Shown: positions 1 to 11,690, counted from the stretch's first letter. The stretch: 64,000 nt of DNA from Phallusia mammillata (GCA_003260075.1 QLIY01000230.1:1-64000); one strand, 5' to 3'. Numbers and translations are program-made. Notes: generated by a model not told the origin, from the sequence alone.

Positions 1-2556
1 ACTTTGCCAGGGCAATTAAGGTGGTGTTGTCAGGGCAGAACAAAGACGATTTAGACGACCTCGCTGACTTGTTTGTAAAAGAAGAAAGCGACAAGGTTAA
101 TGCCTACATCAGCATAATGAGGTAAACTGTATTAAAAATATATATTTACCATGTTTGGTTAAATGAACACGTTTTAAAAGTGATACTTTCTTTTATAGCT
201 TAACGTTGATGTAAGAGAAAAATGTACAAATCATATTATTACCAACTTATAATGCAGTTGATTTTATAATTGGCTCACAACTTTGTACTGTATTTAACGC
301 CATGCATTTAAGCTGAGACATAGGTATTCCAGCTGTTACATACAAACATTTTGAGAAAAGGTAAAGTCTTTTTTAGGTGTTGTATTTGAAACCCGATTTC
401 TGGCATCAACAGTTAATCCCATGCTCATCACACTTTAACAAAGCGCAGAGCAATATAGTATAATGTTTGTGGAGAACCATAGGTAAACAGTTTGTCCTCA
501 ACAGACGCAACAACGAGCCAAGCTATATGACTGACATGATTCCCACCCCGGAAAATCTCCAGTCGTCGGCAGTTCCAGTTGTTGCAAGAAAGAAAACCAA
601 AAGCAAAGACATTTTGGACGAAAGAACTGAGGTTGGGCATAATATACACCGTTATTGGTCAAGTGCATGTCGCGCGTATGCGCTTATTTTGTGTTCAAGG
701 CTTAGGCCTGTCTCGTTTTGTAAATAACCGATTTTAATGGTTACGCATGATAAATGAACAAAGGTTTTAAAGCAGGTTTTTACCAAACCGCACTTATCTC
801 GGATAGAAATGGCCGTTTTATGTTGTAGTTAATATGTAACACCAGTAGAGTGTTACGACTGAAATAAAAGTCTCTACTTTAATCAGGCCCAATTTATCAA
901 CTACAATATAAATTGTAAATGACTACCCAATGGTCGATTTTTGGAATGTTTCATTTCAGACACCTGATGTCTTGCAAGCTCAAAGAAGTTTGGAAACGTC
1001 CATGAAGACTCAACACGACAATAAGACCGAAATGGACAGTCAAAATAAAAAAGATGTTAATCCGAAAATGGTAATATGTTGTTTGTTATAAGTTTGTTAT
1101 AGCAACAAAAACATTTGGTAAGTTTCGAATTCTCTTGTATTATTACGTTATTGGAAATGTCATAGCGCACAAAAAGTCTACATGACTAAAAGTAAATGTG
1201 TGAAATAAATGAACTTGTATGCGTTTCCGTGATTTTAATTGTATGAAGCGAAACCCGGGGAATTGCGCTTGTTTTAAGTAATTTGTGCTGAAGAGGGACG
1301 GGGTTGGCCATATACATTGCCAATTTGGACTATTTGTATGTTCTAAACGTGTCTTCTTTTTAATGATTAAAACTGGCGATTTTCTTGAAACTATTTAATT
1401 TTTTATGAAAGCATTAACAATTTCGGAATTTTGGAACAAAAAACAATGCTTGCTCAATGTAGTATTTGTTTAATCAATATTTTTTTCCTGGGTCTAGATA
1501 CAAGAGATGTTTAGCATGTTGACGGGCAGCGAAGGATTGCAGAATACTCCATTTGATAAACTTGATCCTGAATCAATGGAAAAAATACTCAGACGTTTTT
1601 TTACTGAAACAACTCAATCCAAAATAACCGATCCCGTACAGGACCGCCAACCGCCCGAATCTGATACGTCACCGGATGAAAAGCCATCAGTAAGCTATGA
1701 CGTGGCAACCAAAAAGATAAAACCGCCCAAGGGTTCAAAAAGTTCCGGCAAGAAAATGACAAAGAAAGAGCAACCTCGCATACAGCTTCCAACTGGAAAT
1801 CTCCATCAAACTGACGTCAGCAATGTTACGTCACTTATGTCTGCATTCACAAATTATGCTTCGTCTCAAAAACCAACCACGTCAAGTGAAATGCCCAGTC
1901 CTGCCAAGCCGCGTGTAACGTCGTCGTTTAAGTTTGGAGATTCGCAACAACATAAGCAATCGATCTCCGTTCAACCTTTTCAGCCGATTTCTTCCACTTC
2001 TACACAAAGTGCCAAACACGACCCCCCGCCCCCGCTGGTGTCGTCTTCAAACAACGCAGCATGCTCCAAGCTGGCTGGCGACATAGCTCCATTTGTGAAG
2101 TTGTTTGACCACAATCAAGATCAAGCCAAGATTCGCAACGCTTTACTAGAAGGTTCTGCAAAAAAAGCAAAAAAGAGGCCGGCAGCAACCGATACGTCCC
2201 CACAGGTCGCTAAGAAGATCACTTTACCAAAGCAGAAGAAAACACACAACACAATATCACCAGGCTTATTTGGAGCCAGTGAAATGACGTCACAAAAGCA
2301 CACGCCCACAGGTTCGCCACAAAAGTCGCCTTTACTTGCTGGTACTTCACACAATGTGACATCATCCACTGTAAAAGAAGAAACAAGCTTTAATGAGATG
2401 GTTTGGCCTGTGCCCGAGCGATCTGTTCCAAGCAGTGAATCTCTGACGCAACAACAGTCGACTGTGACGTCAGAAGACAAGTCAAGTTCCCTTTCAGAAG
2501 GCACCATTGCGGGTTTCATGGATATGATAAGCAGTTTTCTGTCAGCTAAGAAATAA
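1..2556 (+). CDS. Gene X, copy 1 (5' end outside window)
   Basis: Partial gene of an unrecognised family. Coding exons are 1-121, 505-631, 960-1070 and 1498-2556; the phases agree and match those of the complete copy at 13,245-16,565. The first exon is the tail of the N-terminal helical region (ends ...NAYISIM). The last exon encodes 352 residues rich in Ser, Thr, Pro, Gln and Lys with a basic nuclear-localisation-like cluster (KKAKKRPAA, about residues 220-228 of that exon) and a conserved C-terminal motif ending GFMDMISSFLSAKK. No signal peptide or membrane segment is visible, so a nuclear protein is inferred. Possible poly(A) signal at 2728-2733. The protease gene follows 1.5 kb downstream on the same strand, as in the other units. 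Function unknown; no frameshift in the visible part. Confidence 0.7.
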
Positions 2557-3899
2557 ACAACACACTGTTTCTTTAAAATTAAAATGCACATAGTGTACAT
2601 TTTTGAGTATATAGAGCATATGATTTTTAATGATTATTTTTCGTGTGTTTTTATGCATGTGTTTGATTGTGCAAAAACGAAAGATTATGATTTGTAATAA
2701 TGTAAGCATATGGGAGCTTATTATCATAATAAAACAAATATAAATAAGTTTCAACAGGCACATATTTTAAAGCAATTTGCATAACACTGTCGAGAAGGAA
2801 ACAGTTCCAAACAAATAATTCAAGCGAAGTAAACTTGTTGCTGTAACAACACCTTTACATTATATTGTGTGTGTTTTATAATGACATAGCACAGTTGCGA
2901 TCGGAAGCACCTTGGTAACAAAAGGTTAAACTCAAAACGGTGTTGTCATTTTGGAGGAAAAAAACAAATCCCATTTTTCAAAGAAAAAGATTTTCTGCGT
3001 ATTAACAATTAAGTTGTTTAATATTGTGTTTCAAATCTTAGTGTCGCATAACATTTTTCACTCCAGCAGATTCGAGATAAGTAGTATAGCTAGGTGGTGA
3101 CAGAATTCGCAAAAATAAATACAACAATGAGGTTTTGTGTTTTTGCTTTTCAAACTGTTTCAAATTTAACTTCAAAAATATCATGGTACAGTGTTTAATT
3201 ACTTACCTCAGGGCAAATCATGGGTTTCGTTATGGCCCATCCCAATGGTAGATTCCGTAAAGTAAACATTTATCTGAACAAATACTTAAAATGGATTTAA
3301 CAGCCTGGAAGTCTGTCACTGCATGTAAATTTTTGTTAAAATTGGATCACGCGTTACCATTCTTCTTGCATGTTATGGCAAGTACCATCATTACATCGTC
3401 AAAGAACGCATTGTTATCAATGCTTTGCCTACTGGCGATTTATAGTGCTTGTCTGTGCCGCCTAAACATTTCGAAACGCGTCTAAACTTAACGAGAACAT
3501 GATTGTTTTGCTACATTTGGAGCTTGAAATTTGCTTACAAAGGTGTCTCATTGTTATTTATTTATGGCAAATTCCTGGGGGGGGGGCAAACATTTATCTC
3601 AACAAATACTTAAAATGGATTTAACAGCCTGGAAGTCTGTCGCTGCATGTAAATTTTTGTTAAAATTAGATCACGCGTTACCATTCTTCTTGCATGTTAT
3701 GGCACGTACCATCATTACATCGTCAAAGAACGCATTGTTATCAATGCTTTGCCTACTGGCGATTTATAGTGCTTGTCTGTGCCGCCTAAACATTTCGAAA
3801 CGCGTCTAAACTTAACGAGAACATGATTGTTTTGCTACATTTGGAGCTTGAAATTTGCTTACAAAGGTGTCTCATTGTTATTTATTTATGGCAAGTTCC
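2557..3899. other. Spacer between gene X copy 1 and protease A
   Basis: No gene is seen. About 3190-3900 is shared with 17,220-17,610 and 26,340-26,700, that is, with the upstream flanks of the other two proteases. Open frames here are not preserved in those copies, so the conservation looks like shared ancestry or promoter sequence rather than coding. Confidence 0.6.
3266..3898. repeat. Direct duplication around a G10 tract
   Basis: Positions 3266-3576 and 3588-3898 are almost identical (about 310 bp each) and are separated by exactly ten G at 3577-3586. The first copy stops at ...ATTCCT and the tract follows; the second copy continues past the same point into the TATA box. The other two units hold this stretch once. 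It is therefore probably an unmerged contig or haplotype overlap rather than a biological duplication. Confidence 0.75.
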
Positions 3900-3907
3900 T
3901 ATATAAT
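3900..3907 (+). promoter_or_regulatory. TATA box of protease A
   Basis: TATATAAT is followed by GGATGTGTGT, and the same string lies at the same place before all three proteases (3900, 17,606 and 26,698), 211-229 bp upstream of each start codon (for copy B measured to its first signal exon). Transcription would begin near 3930. A conserved splice acceptor (TTTTGCAG, ending about 4044) lies between this point and the start codon without an obvious donor. Confidence 0.55.
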
Positions 3908-4117
3908 GGATGTGTGTGGCATGAAACAGGTATAACGAAATGCAAGTGATCGTTTTTTATCGTGACCAACACGTTTGCTGTCGAAATAGGTCTTTAACGT
4001 TGTTGCTTTTTGGAAAAATACCTAACGTAGGTTATATCTTTTGCAGTATACGTACATGTACGGAAGCAAAAAATAAACGTCATCGATAAACTGAATCTGC
4101 AAAAACTATCAGTAAAG

Positions 4118-6583
4118 ATGAAACAACTAGCGTATGAACCAAGCATTATGTTGCTCATTGTGTTGGGCATATTCATACTTTTCACTCATGCAGTGTCAGG
4201 TTTGCACATTTTTCGTTGGTTGTTTTTTTATTCGCCGTGAGATGAATAATTGAGTCTTTTTTAGGTACAAGCATGGGTGCTCCAGGGGCAAGAATTTTAG
4301 GTCGGTATTAAAATGATTGCCAGTTATAAAAAAATATTACGCAAAATGTACGTTTCTTATGTTTTAGGTGGATCAGCAACTACTGAGGGAGATTGGCCTT
4401 TTATGGCTTATATATATCAGCGAAAAGCAGGACATCCCGACAAACATATATGCGGAGGATCACTTATCAGCAATCAATGGGTGCTAACGGCTGCTCACTG
4501 CTTCGGAACGTAAGTCACGCTTATGTTTTTTTTACCGTAATAGGCCGAACCAGAGTTGCAATCGGGCCCGAAATCTGAGCCCGAAGCCCGGCCCGAACCC
4601 GAAACGTTTTTGCGAAGCCCGTTTAGGCACGAAATTTCGATTGACAAGCCTATCCACGAAAGCCTTGCAACAAAGGATGAGAAAGAAAAAAAAACCAACA
4701 AACACAAAAAACAATAGTAGACAATGGGGTAAACAATACATAAATAAGCTATTGCTCTACAAACTTGGGGTATACAATACGTTTTAGAGTAGGGTGGGCA
4801 TTCGGTCAAAGCCAGAGTTACTTAGCTGAGTGAGTTATTTTTTTTAAATGGCAGACACCGAACGTAAAGTCAGACCCGTATTAAGCCCGTTTTCTCACAA
4901 ATACCTAAGCCCGAACACGGCCCGAACCCGGCCCGAACCCCGCCCGAACCCGGTCCGAAAAGCCTGGCCCGACATGCAACTCTGGCCGAACACCATCATC
5001 AAACCTTCAACCAAAAACAACTTGACGTTTGTTTTTAAGACCTGACCGCAATTTATACGGAGTGAGATTGGGAGAATACTCGAGATCAGTCACTTCAGCA
5101 AACGAACAAAACTTCAATATATCAAGACTCGTAACACACGCGAGATTTGACGGTTCTTATACTTACGTATTTGACATCGCACTGGTTAAGGTAAGCAATA
5201 CCGTTTCTTGATAAAGAAATCAGCTATAACTTATCACGTTAAAGACTTTTTAAGCTTTCTTCAATAAAGAAAAATCGCATGCAAGCTACAAATCCACTAA
5301 AAGCTATACATGTCTCCATCGTGTAAACTGCGTGCACTGGTAATTGGTAACAACTTTCCGCTGGATATAATTTATCACGTTTCAAAAAACTTGTGAAAAT
5401 TGGCATCATAACAAATTGGGCGTACAGAGCATACAAAAATTGCTTATTGTTGTTACAGTTGTTGAGGGCAGCTACAATCAACCGATACGTGGGTTTAGCA
5501 AACTTGGCTGCACCTGGAGGATGCAACTCCCCTATGCCGTACTTTGCAGCAGGCAAATGTTACACATTGGGATGGGGACAAACAACTGGTAAACAGTGCA
5601 TCTAAAACAGGGGTGTCCAACACGTGGCACTCTTGCCAAATGTGACACGCAGAGCATTTGTAAATGGCACACAAGCTTTGGCAAATCCAGATGGTAAACA
5701 TTAGGATTTGTCGCGCAACTAAATTTGTTTCTATTGATTCTTATTGGCCTTTATTCTAACTTCAGTGGGGGGGGGGTCTACTAATTAAATTGTTCGATTT
5801 TTGACAAAACTGAAGCCCCGTTTTAAACTATTTGTATGCTGTATCGCATAAACATAATAAAATGTGTTTGGATTATCATAAATTGAGCCCTTACCGTTAA
5901 GACGTTTAAGAAATGGTTTGGCAAAAGTACCAAACGTTCGAGTATATTTCAAAACTATATTTGGCACGGCGGTGTGTTCGAGTTGGACACCCTTGAACTA
6001 AAACAACGATTTTCTATGTTGTTTATGTAGCCTATAATGTGTGGATTCTACCTTTTTAACTGTTTGCCTTCAAAGCGTTTTTGTTTCTTTTTGTAGCATC
6101 AGGAAGTACATCTGACACACTTAGAAAGCTAGTCACCCATTTAATGTCGACAAACGTTTGCTCATTTTTCACTAGGACCAACTCAGCAAAGTACGGTGGT
6201 CGTGTAGTGAGTGGTTGCCAAACACGATTTTGCGGGTCCTATAATGTTGGTGAAGATTCTTGCGAGGTAAGCTATTTTGCTAATAGACGTATGTACGAAC
6301 AAAAGAATAAATTTATTAATAATAATGTTTATCCAGGGTGACAGTGGCGGTCCAATGGTCTGTCGACATTCAGACAACCAATACTACGTGCACGGCATAG
6401 TTTCATACGGAACAACTGTTTGTGGTCAGGGTTTACCTGCAGTCTACACAAAGGTGGGTTTATTACAAGAAATTCTTACATAATATTGAAGGGGTAGTAA
6501 AAGTCTTTAAATGTTATCTGTTGGTATTTGTCGCGCAGATCGCTGATTGTCGTGGATGGATTGCCAGAAATATGAGAAACTGA
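4118..6583 (+). CDS. Secreted trypsin-like serine protease A (family S1)
   Basis: Eight coding exons: 4118-4199, 4265-4300, 4368-4509, 5040-5190, 5459-5588, 6097-6266, 6337-6453 and 6539-6583, giving 290 residues. Residues 1-27 form a signal peptide. A very short propeptide ([10 protein letters not shown]) ends in Arg37, so cleavage would create the mature N-terminus ILGG. The catalytic triad is His83 (LTAAHC), Asp132 (DIALVK) and Ser240 (GDSGGP). Asp234 sits at the chymotrypsin-189 position, which predicts cleavage after Lys or Arg. Family knowledge: such enzymes are secreted zymogens; the substrate is unknown. There are no accessory domains. Introns 3 and 5 each carry a hAT element absent from copy B. 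Poly(A) signal at 6646-6651. The start is chosen by the signal peptide and by conservation in three copies. Confidence 0.93.
4551..4983. mobile_element. hAT-type MITE in protease A intron 3
   Basis: 433-bp element with ends CAGAGTTGCA / TGCAACTCT and internal GCCCGA-rich repeats, flanked by the perfect 8-bp duplication GGCCGAAC (4543-4550 and 4984-4991). The same intron of protease B (around 19,050) has the empty site, so insertion followed the gene duplication. No transposase frame. Confidence 0.85.
5608..5995. mobile_element. hAT-type MITE in protease A intron 5
   Basis: 388 bp, ends CAGGGGTGTCCAAC / GTTGGACACCCTTG, flanked by ATCTAAAA (5600-5607) and AACTAAAA (5996-6003), 7 of 8 matching. 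Protease B intron 5 has the empty site. A G10 tract at 5767-5776 interrupts the element without a flanking duplication, so some sequence may be missing there. Confidence 0.85.
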
Positions 6584-7418
6584 AGGGAAGGAATACGCAC
6601 TTAACTTGTCATTGGTCAAATGTTTGTTGTAAACAATTTGCCGACAATAAAATGCTCCTTACAAAATTATTGACAGCGTTGTTTTTGCTTAGACAGTGTA
6701 GCTAATGTTCACGTGATAAACAAAAACCATGATGTCTCACTAATTTCACTTCAGGGTTGTAGTACTTCAGAAGTACTATAAAGTTGAAATGATGATTATG
6801 TTAATTCTTGTAGAAGTTAGTTTTACTTTACATAGGCCCAAAAATGTTCTTAATCTTTTTACCACTTTGAAAATTTATGGCTACTTTTAGACATCCTGCA
6901 AAGTATTTTCAGGCACTCATGTTAAAAATGCACCTATTTTTTATCACAGTCAGTAACGCTTTACAAAACATACCAATTGCATCAGTCCTTCACAAAATTT
7001 TATCACTAGATATACTTTACTTGATTCCAAAAAGTTTAACTTCTTATTATCGAAAAGTGTTTATTGTTAACTGCAACAATTCAATTCAATTCTTTACATA
7101 ACATGCTTTGCTGGTTTGTCAAAGCAGTTAGTAATAATCTGAATGCGAAATAGTACCAGTACTTATCAAAACTTATTTCACTCAAAATTCACTGCTACAA
7201 AGTTAATGATTACTCGTTACTTAGTATGCGTGCTGAGCCCACATTTCTTCACTTTTGTAAACTTTATTGTTCATTTATTACCGTTAATGCTCTACAAAAG
7301 CGTTTCCCAACATATGGTATCGACCGAACAGATTGGTATAACTCATATTGATCGCCTATTTTTACAAGAAATGCGTTAGGTTTTTGACTTTCCTTAGCAC
7401 CTTTTTTATTTTCCTAGG
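6584..7418. other. 3' flank of unit 1, no gene
   Basis: Contains the poly(A) signal of protease A and then AT-rich sequence. Two open frames of 74-78 codons (6877-7101, 7143-7379) have no recognisable motif and no counterpart in the other units, and are not called. Confidence 0.5.
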
Positions 7419-7426
7419 GCCTAGGA

Positions 7427-7706
7427 CATTGGTTCTCAACCTTTTTTCTTTCGTGGCCCACTTTCATTGCAAAAAAAATTCTGTGGCCCAGTAAATTTTT
7501 AAGATAGAAAGAAAACAACTATAAAATAGGTTCAGAACAAAAAACAAAACAAAAACATTCCTTCTCAATTCCTCCCCAAGCCATTATTCTTGTAAAATTG
7601 AGTGTAGTGACACAAATGAAAGTAAATTCTTAACAAACAGCTTTCTATTTGGTTGGTCTGTGGCCCAATCAAAATGCTACCATGGCCCACTGGTTGAGAA
7701 CCACTG
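7427..7706. mobile_element. hAT-type MITE (Buster-like target)
   Basis: 280 bp, ends CATTGGTTCTCAACC / GGTTGAGAACCACTG, flanked by the perfect 8-bp duplication GCCTAGGA (7419-7426 and 7707-7714). The inside holds GTGGCCCA-type subterminal repeats and no transposase. Confidence 0.92.
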
Positions 7707-7721
7707 GCCTAGGACCTAGGC

Positions 7722-8044
7722 CAGGGGTGTCCAAAGTGCGGCCCGCGGGCCAAATGCGGCCCCCGACGGCATTTCGCGTGGCCCGCGGCTGTTTTTTTTA
7801 AATTGTAATGCGTATGGCCCGCCATAGTTTGGATTATGTTTTTGGGTTTTGGCGACTTCACGCAAAAGCCTTCCATGGAACTTTATTTACCAGTAAAACG
7901 AAAGCATACATAGTGCTGACGCAACAAAATCCCACAATTTCCCTAAATCCCGTATATTTGGGTCTAATTCTAAAATACGTTGGCCCGCGGGCTTCTTCAC
8001 CTGGTAAAAATTGGCCCCCATCAAAAAAATTTTGGACACCCCTG
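7722..8044. mobile_element. hAT-type MITE adjoining the previous one
   Basis: 323 bp, ends CAGGGGTGTCCAAA / TTTGGACACCCCTG, flanked by the perfect 8-bp duplication ACCTAGGC (7714-7721 and 8045-8052). Its left duplication shares base 7714 with the right duplication of the neighbouring element, so one inserted right beside the other in a CCTAGG-rich palindromic target. Confidence 0.92.
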
Positions 8045-8275
8045 ACCTAGGCTAACTGTTGCGTAACAATAAATTTAAACTTAAACCTACTCCCAAGTTT
8101 AAGGAACACTTTAATGATATATGGTTTACCATGAGACATTGACGCTTGCGGGGTCCTTCTGAACGCTATGTTAGGGTTGCCATACGTCAGGATTTTCCCA
8201 GACATGTCATTTAGTGTTTGAATCTGCGTCAGGGAGAAATGTTAAAATGTACTTAAAAGTCAAGAATTTAAGAAA

Positions 8276-9116
8276 AAAATATAGATTATACTATGAAATT
8301 AATGTACCAATGGAGAAAATTTATAGTAGTTAACTACAACCTCGTCTATACCATGAAACGTAAAGAGGTCAACTGGTGGCGCGCAGGTTAACGCACAAGG
8401 TTACTGTTTCGTTTTGCAGTGTGTGTGCGCGCGTAACAATACCTGTTTGTTACTAGTTATCTAACAAAACGCGTTAAATACAGAAACAAAAATCCGCGTC
8501 TCAAGAAAACGATAGATACTTTGACGCCAAAAACTAGCGGCACTAGAGTCCGGTTTACTTCAGGTCAAGAAGGTAACGCCAGGTCAAATGTTTGGAAAAT
8601 GCTTGTTTTTAACGTTAACTAAGAAGCCCCCCCCCCCACTAAACTGAGAACAGAACACTACTGACATTGCTGACACTGCCGCTTTCGAATTGGTTTTTAA
8701 CGTTATTTTAACGTTATTTATGATTTTAAACCTTCACCTGACCCGAATAGCCCTAACTGCCGGCATTTCTACAAGTCTGCAAAAAATTAAACTATTATAA
8801 ACTATTTGACATTTGACCTAAAGTAAACCGGACTCCAGTGCCGCTATAGTTTTTGGCGTTAAAGTATCTACCCAAGAAAACACAGCGATGCTACGTGGGA
8901 ACGTGGGAAGTTTCATTTGCTTTAACTGTGTACCTAATAAGCAAGGAATTAAATAACAACAAAAAGTCGTATGTCGTGAGATATAAAAACGTTTTTACAG
9001 TCGCATTTTATTTCAAATTAAAAAAGCCCCCCCCCCTAAATGGAATATATATATTTCGCCTAATGGCATCTTCAGTTCCTATAAAATCCACAAGGTAATA
9101 CATCAACCCCCCCCCC
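8276..9116. repeat. Three shuffled contig pieces joined by C10 tracts
   Basis: Piece 1 (8276-8626), piece 2 (8638-9026) and piece 3 (9037-9106) are separated by C tracts at 8627-8637, 9027-9036 and 9107-9116. Each is a near-exact copy of part of the continuous stretch that follows: piece 1 matches about 9117-9468, piece 3 about 9508-9575 and piece 2 about 9628-10,013. Pieces 2 and 3 are out of order relative to the continuous copy. This looks like placement of alternative-haplotype contigs, not a biological repeat. Confidence 0.8.
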
Positions 9117-9352
9117 AAAAATATAGATTATACTATGAGATTAATGTACCAATGGAGAAAATTTATAGTAGTTAACTACAACCTCGTCTATACCATGAAA
9201 CGTAAAGAGGTCAACTGGTGGCGCGCAGGTTAACGCACAAGGTTACTGTTTCGTTTTGCAGTGTGTGTGCGCGCGTAACAATACCTGTTTGTTACTAGTT
9301 ATCTAACAAAACGCGTTAAATACAGAAACAAAAATCCGCGTCTCAAGAAAAC

Positions 9353-9861
9353 GATAGATACTTTGACGCCAAAAACTAGCGGCACTAGAGTCCGGTTTAC
9401 TTCAGGTCAAGAAGGTAACGCCAGGTCAAATGTTTGGAAAATGCTTGTTTTTAACGTTAACTAAGAAGGGAAAGCATTTTCCAAGTTACGAAATCCGTCA
9501 ATGAATTAAATGGAATATATATATTTCGCCTAATGGCATCTTCAGTTCCTATAAAATCCACAAGGTAATACATCAATAAAAGCAAAAGAAAAGTAAAAAC
9601 ACAACAAAACAAAGTGAGACGAAAACACTAAACTGAGAACAGAACACTACTGACATTGCTGACACTGCCGCTTTCGAATTGGTTTTTAACGTTATTTTAA
9701 CGTTATTTATGATTTTAAACCTTCACCTGACCCGAATAGCCCTAACTGCCGGCATTTCTACAAGTCTGCAAAAAATTAAACTATTATAAACTATTTGACA
9801 TTTGACCTAAAGTAAACCGGACTCCAGTGCCGCTATAGTTTTTGGCGTTAAAGTATCTACC
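9353..9861. mobile_element. Long-TIR DNA element with 9-bp target duplication
   Basis: 509 bp bounded by inverted repeats of about 55 bp (left GATAGATACTTTGACGCC, right GGCGTTAAAGTATCTACC) and flanked by the perfect 9-bp direct repeat CAAGAAAAC (9344-9352 and 9862-9870). Long inverted repeats with 9-bp duplications are typical of Mutator-like elements, but there is no transposase, so the superfamily is inferred. Broken pieces of a second copy lie at 8276-9026 and are probably the other haplotype. Confidence 0.75.
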
Positions 9862-10349
9862 CAAGAAAACACAGCGATGCTACGTGGGAACGTGGGAAGT
9901 TTCATTTGCTTTAACTGTGTACCTAATAAGCAAGGAATTAAATAACAACAAAAAGTCGTATGTCGTGAGATATAAAAACGTTTTTACAGTGGCATTTTAT
10001 TTCAAATTAAAAAAGTTTTTAAAAGGGCGGCTCCCAGTGTTTTTTTTTCTGTGACAATTTGAAATTGGTCCGAATAGTTTTTAGAGTGGCCAAGGTTGGC
10101 GACCCGTGATATATGTGCTTATTGTTTCAAGGATAGTGAGAGTAGCAAGCTTAGCCTAATAAACTTAACTAAAGAGAAGCCTACGCAGAAAGTTAATTGA
10201 CAAGGATCAGAGTATCGTATCTAACGTTTTCTCGTGTGGGTGTCGGCGTGACTTCCGAATATTCTAAATTTATTCCGCAACAGAAGTAATTGGATCGCAA
10301 AAAGGTTAACCCAACGGTTCTCAAACATGGGGTCCGCGGTCCTTTAGGG

Positions 10350-10798
10350 CAGTGCATTTCAATCGGGTGTATAGTACACCCCAGGGTGTACCATAATTTT
10401 TAAAGGGTGTACCACTTTGATGGGGTGTACTGGGGTGTACCAGATACAAAATATAATAAACCTATGACTAGGTATCACAATAGGCAAGTTTCAGTTTAAC
10501 AGACTGACTGGAGTGTACAATATATGGCACAACGTGCATATCAAGTGTACGTAGATTTTAAGCTACAACTCTATTTGTGACGTCATAGTTTAACATTTCA
10601 CTTCATAATCGATGGCAATGGTAGTTCTTTTTGAAGTAGAAAGTGGATTATGGCTTGTTGGTATTTTGCTCATCATTATTTCTGTTAGGACCACAGAATC
10701 AGTGTGTTACAGGGTTGAATAATTTTTTCACTGGGGTGTACAAATTTTGAGTGAACGTTTAAAGGGTGTACCGCTTCAAAAAAGGTTGACAAGCATTG
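10350..10798. mobile_element. Nested hAT-type MITE (GGGTGTACC family)
   Basis: 449 bp inside the 10,312-11,682 element, ends CAGTGCATTTCAA / GTTGACAAGCATTG, perfect 8-bp duplication CTTTAGGG (10,342-10,349 and 10,799-10,806). Subterminal repeats of GGGTGTAC(C). Confidence 0.88.
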
Positions 10799-11130
10799 CT
10801 TTAGGGCTCCGTTAGGCAATTTTGCGGGAACCGCAAAAAGCTGGAAGTAATTCTATATTCTAATTTAGCGACAGTTTGTGCAACTAAATAAGTTTAAATC
10901 AAAGTGAAATTGAGAATTGACCGTCTCCATTGCCAAACAATAAGCTTTATTGCATGACAACTAACAAAAATGCAATTGTTCGCGCACAATGTTTTTTGTC
11001 TTGTCTGTAATGTCAGATTTAGATCATTGTTATGCAGAAAATTCTGCAATCAATTTTCCTATTTCTGAAAAACACATTCAGGCTTAAGGACCGCAAGCCC
11101 TCGAATTAATGGCAAAGGGACCGTTTAGAC

Positions 11131-11631
11131 CAGGGGTGTCCAACTCGAAAACACTGCCGTGCCAATTTTGGTTTTTAAATATACTCGCGTGCCAAAGTTT
11201 GGTCTTTTTTGTAAACACGGGATATTTTATTGGACAACTATTGGGCTCTTTCCTATACGCGTACAAATCTTCTCTACAGTTTGTAGCCCAGCTCTTCACG
11301 TGTAGGCTACTATTGTTACCCTTTGCCGGTTTTCCCAGACGAAACAGAAGGTTGTCAAATTTTGCTAACTTATTAACGATTCGCGGCAATTCCGGATATT
11401 TGGCCACTATAGTGTTGAACATATATGTTGAACGTTAAAAGGACTCGTCAAGGGAAAATTCGTATGTCAAATGCAAGTAAACTTGTTTGTGAAACTCAGA
11501 AAATAGACAAAAAGTTGGTTGGGGGAGAAATCATGAAGTGTACCTATTGAATACTGACAAAAGCTCGAGTGCCATATTATAATGTTCTGCGTGCCACATT
11601 TGGCACACGTGCCGCGTGTTGGACACCCCTG
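11131..11631. mobile_element. Nested hAT-type MITE (CAGGGGTGTCCAAC family)
   Basis: 501 bp inside the 10,312-11,682 element, ends CAGGGGTGTCCAAC / GTTGGACACCCCTG, flanked by GTTTAGAC (11,123-11,130) and GTTGAGAC (11,632-11,639), 7 of 8 matching. Same family as 5608-5995. The open frames of about 110 codons on both strands are palindrome-driven and carry no transposase motif. Confidence 0.88.
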
Positions 11632-11690
11632 GTTGAGACTCTAAACTTTAGAGAAAATAACGAAAAAGTTTGAGAGCCCCTGGGTTAACG

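Larger units (their letters stand above)
10312..11682. mobile_element. hAT-type element carrying two nested insertions
   Basis: Ends CAACGGTTCTCAAAC / GTTTGAGAGCCCCTG, flanked by GGTTAACC (10,304-10,311) and GGTTAACG (11,683-11,690). Without its two nested elements it would be about 420 bp. Its right half is also found as a truncated copy at about 22,215-22,408. No transposase frame. Confidence 0.8.

Noticed and set aside
3291..3809. Two similar open frames (64 and 92 codons) as a repeated small gene
   Set aside because: They are the same stretch twice across a G10 tract, and the frame is broken in the matching flanks of proteases B and C.
11084..11438. Overlapping 109- and 112-codon frames on both strands as genes
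   Set aside because: They lie within nested hAT elements, lack motifs and arise from palindromic ends.
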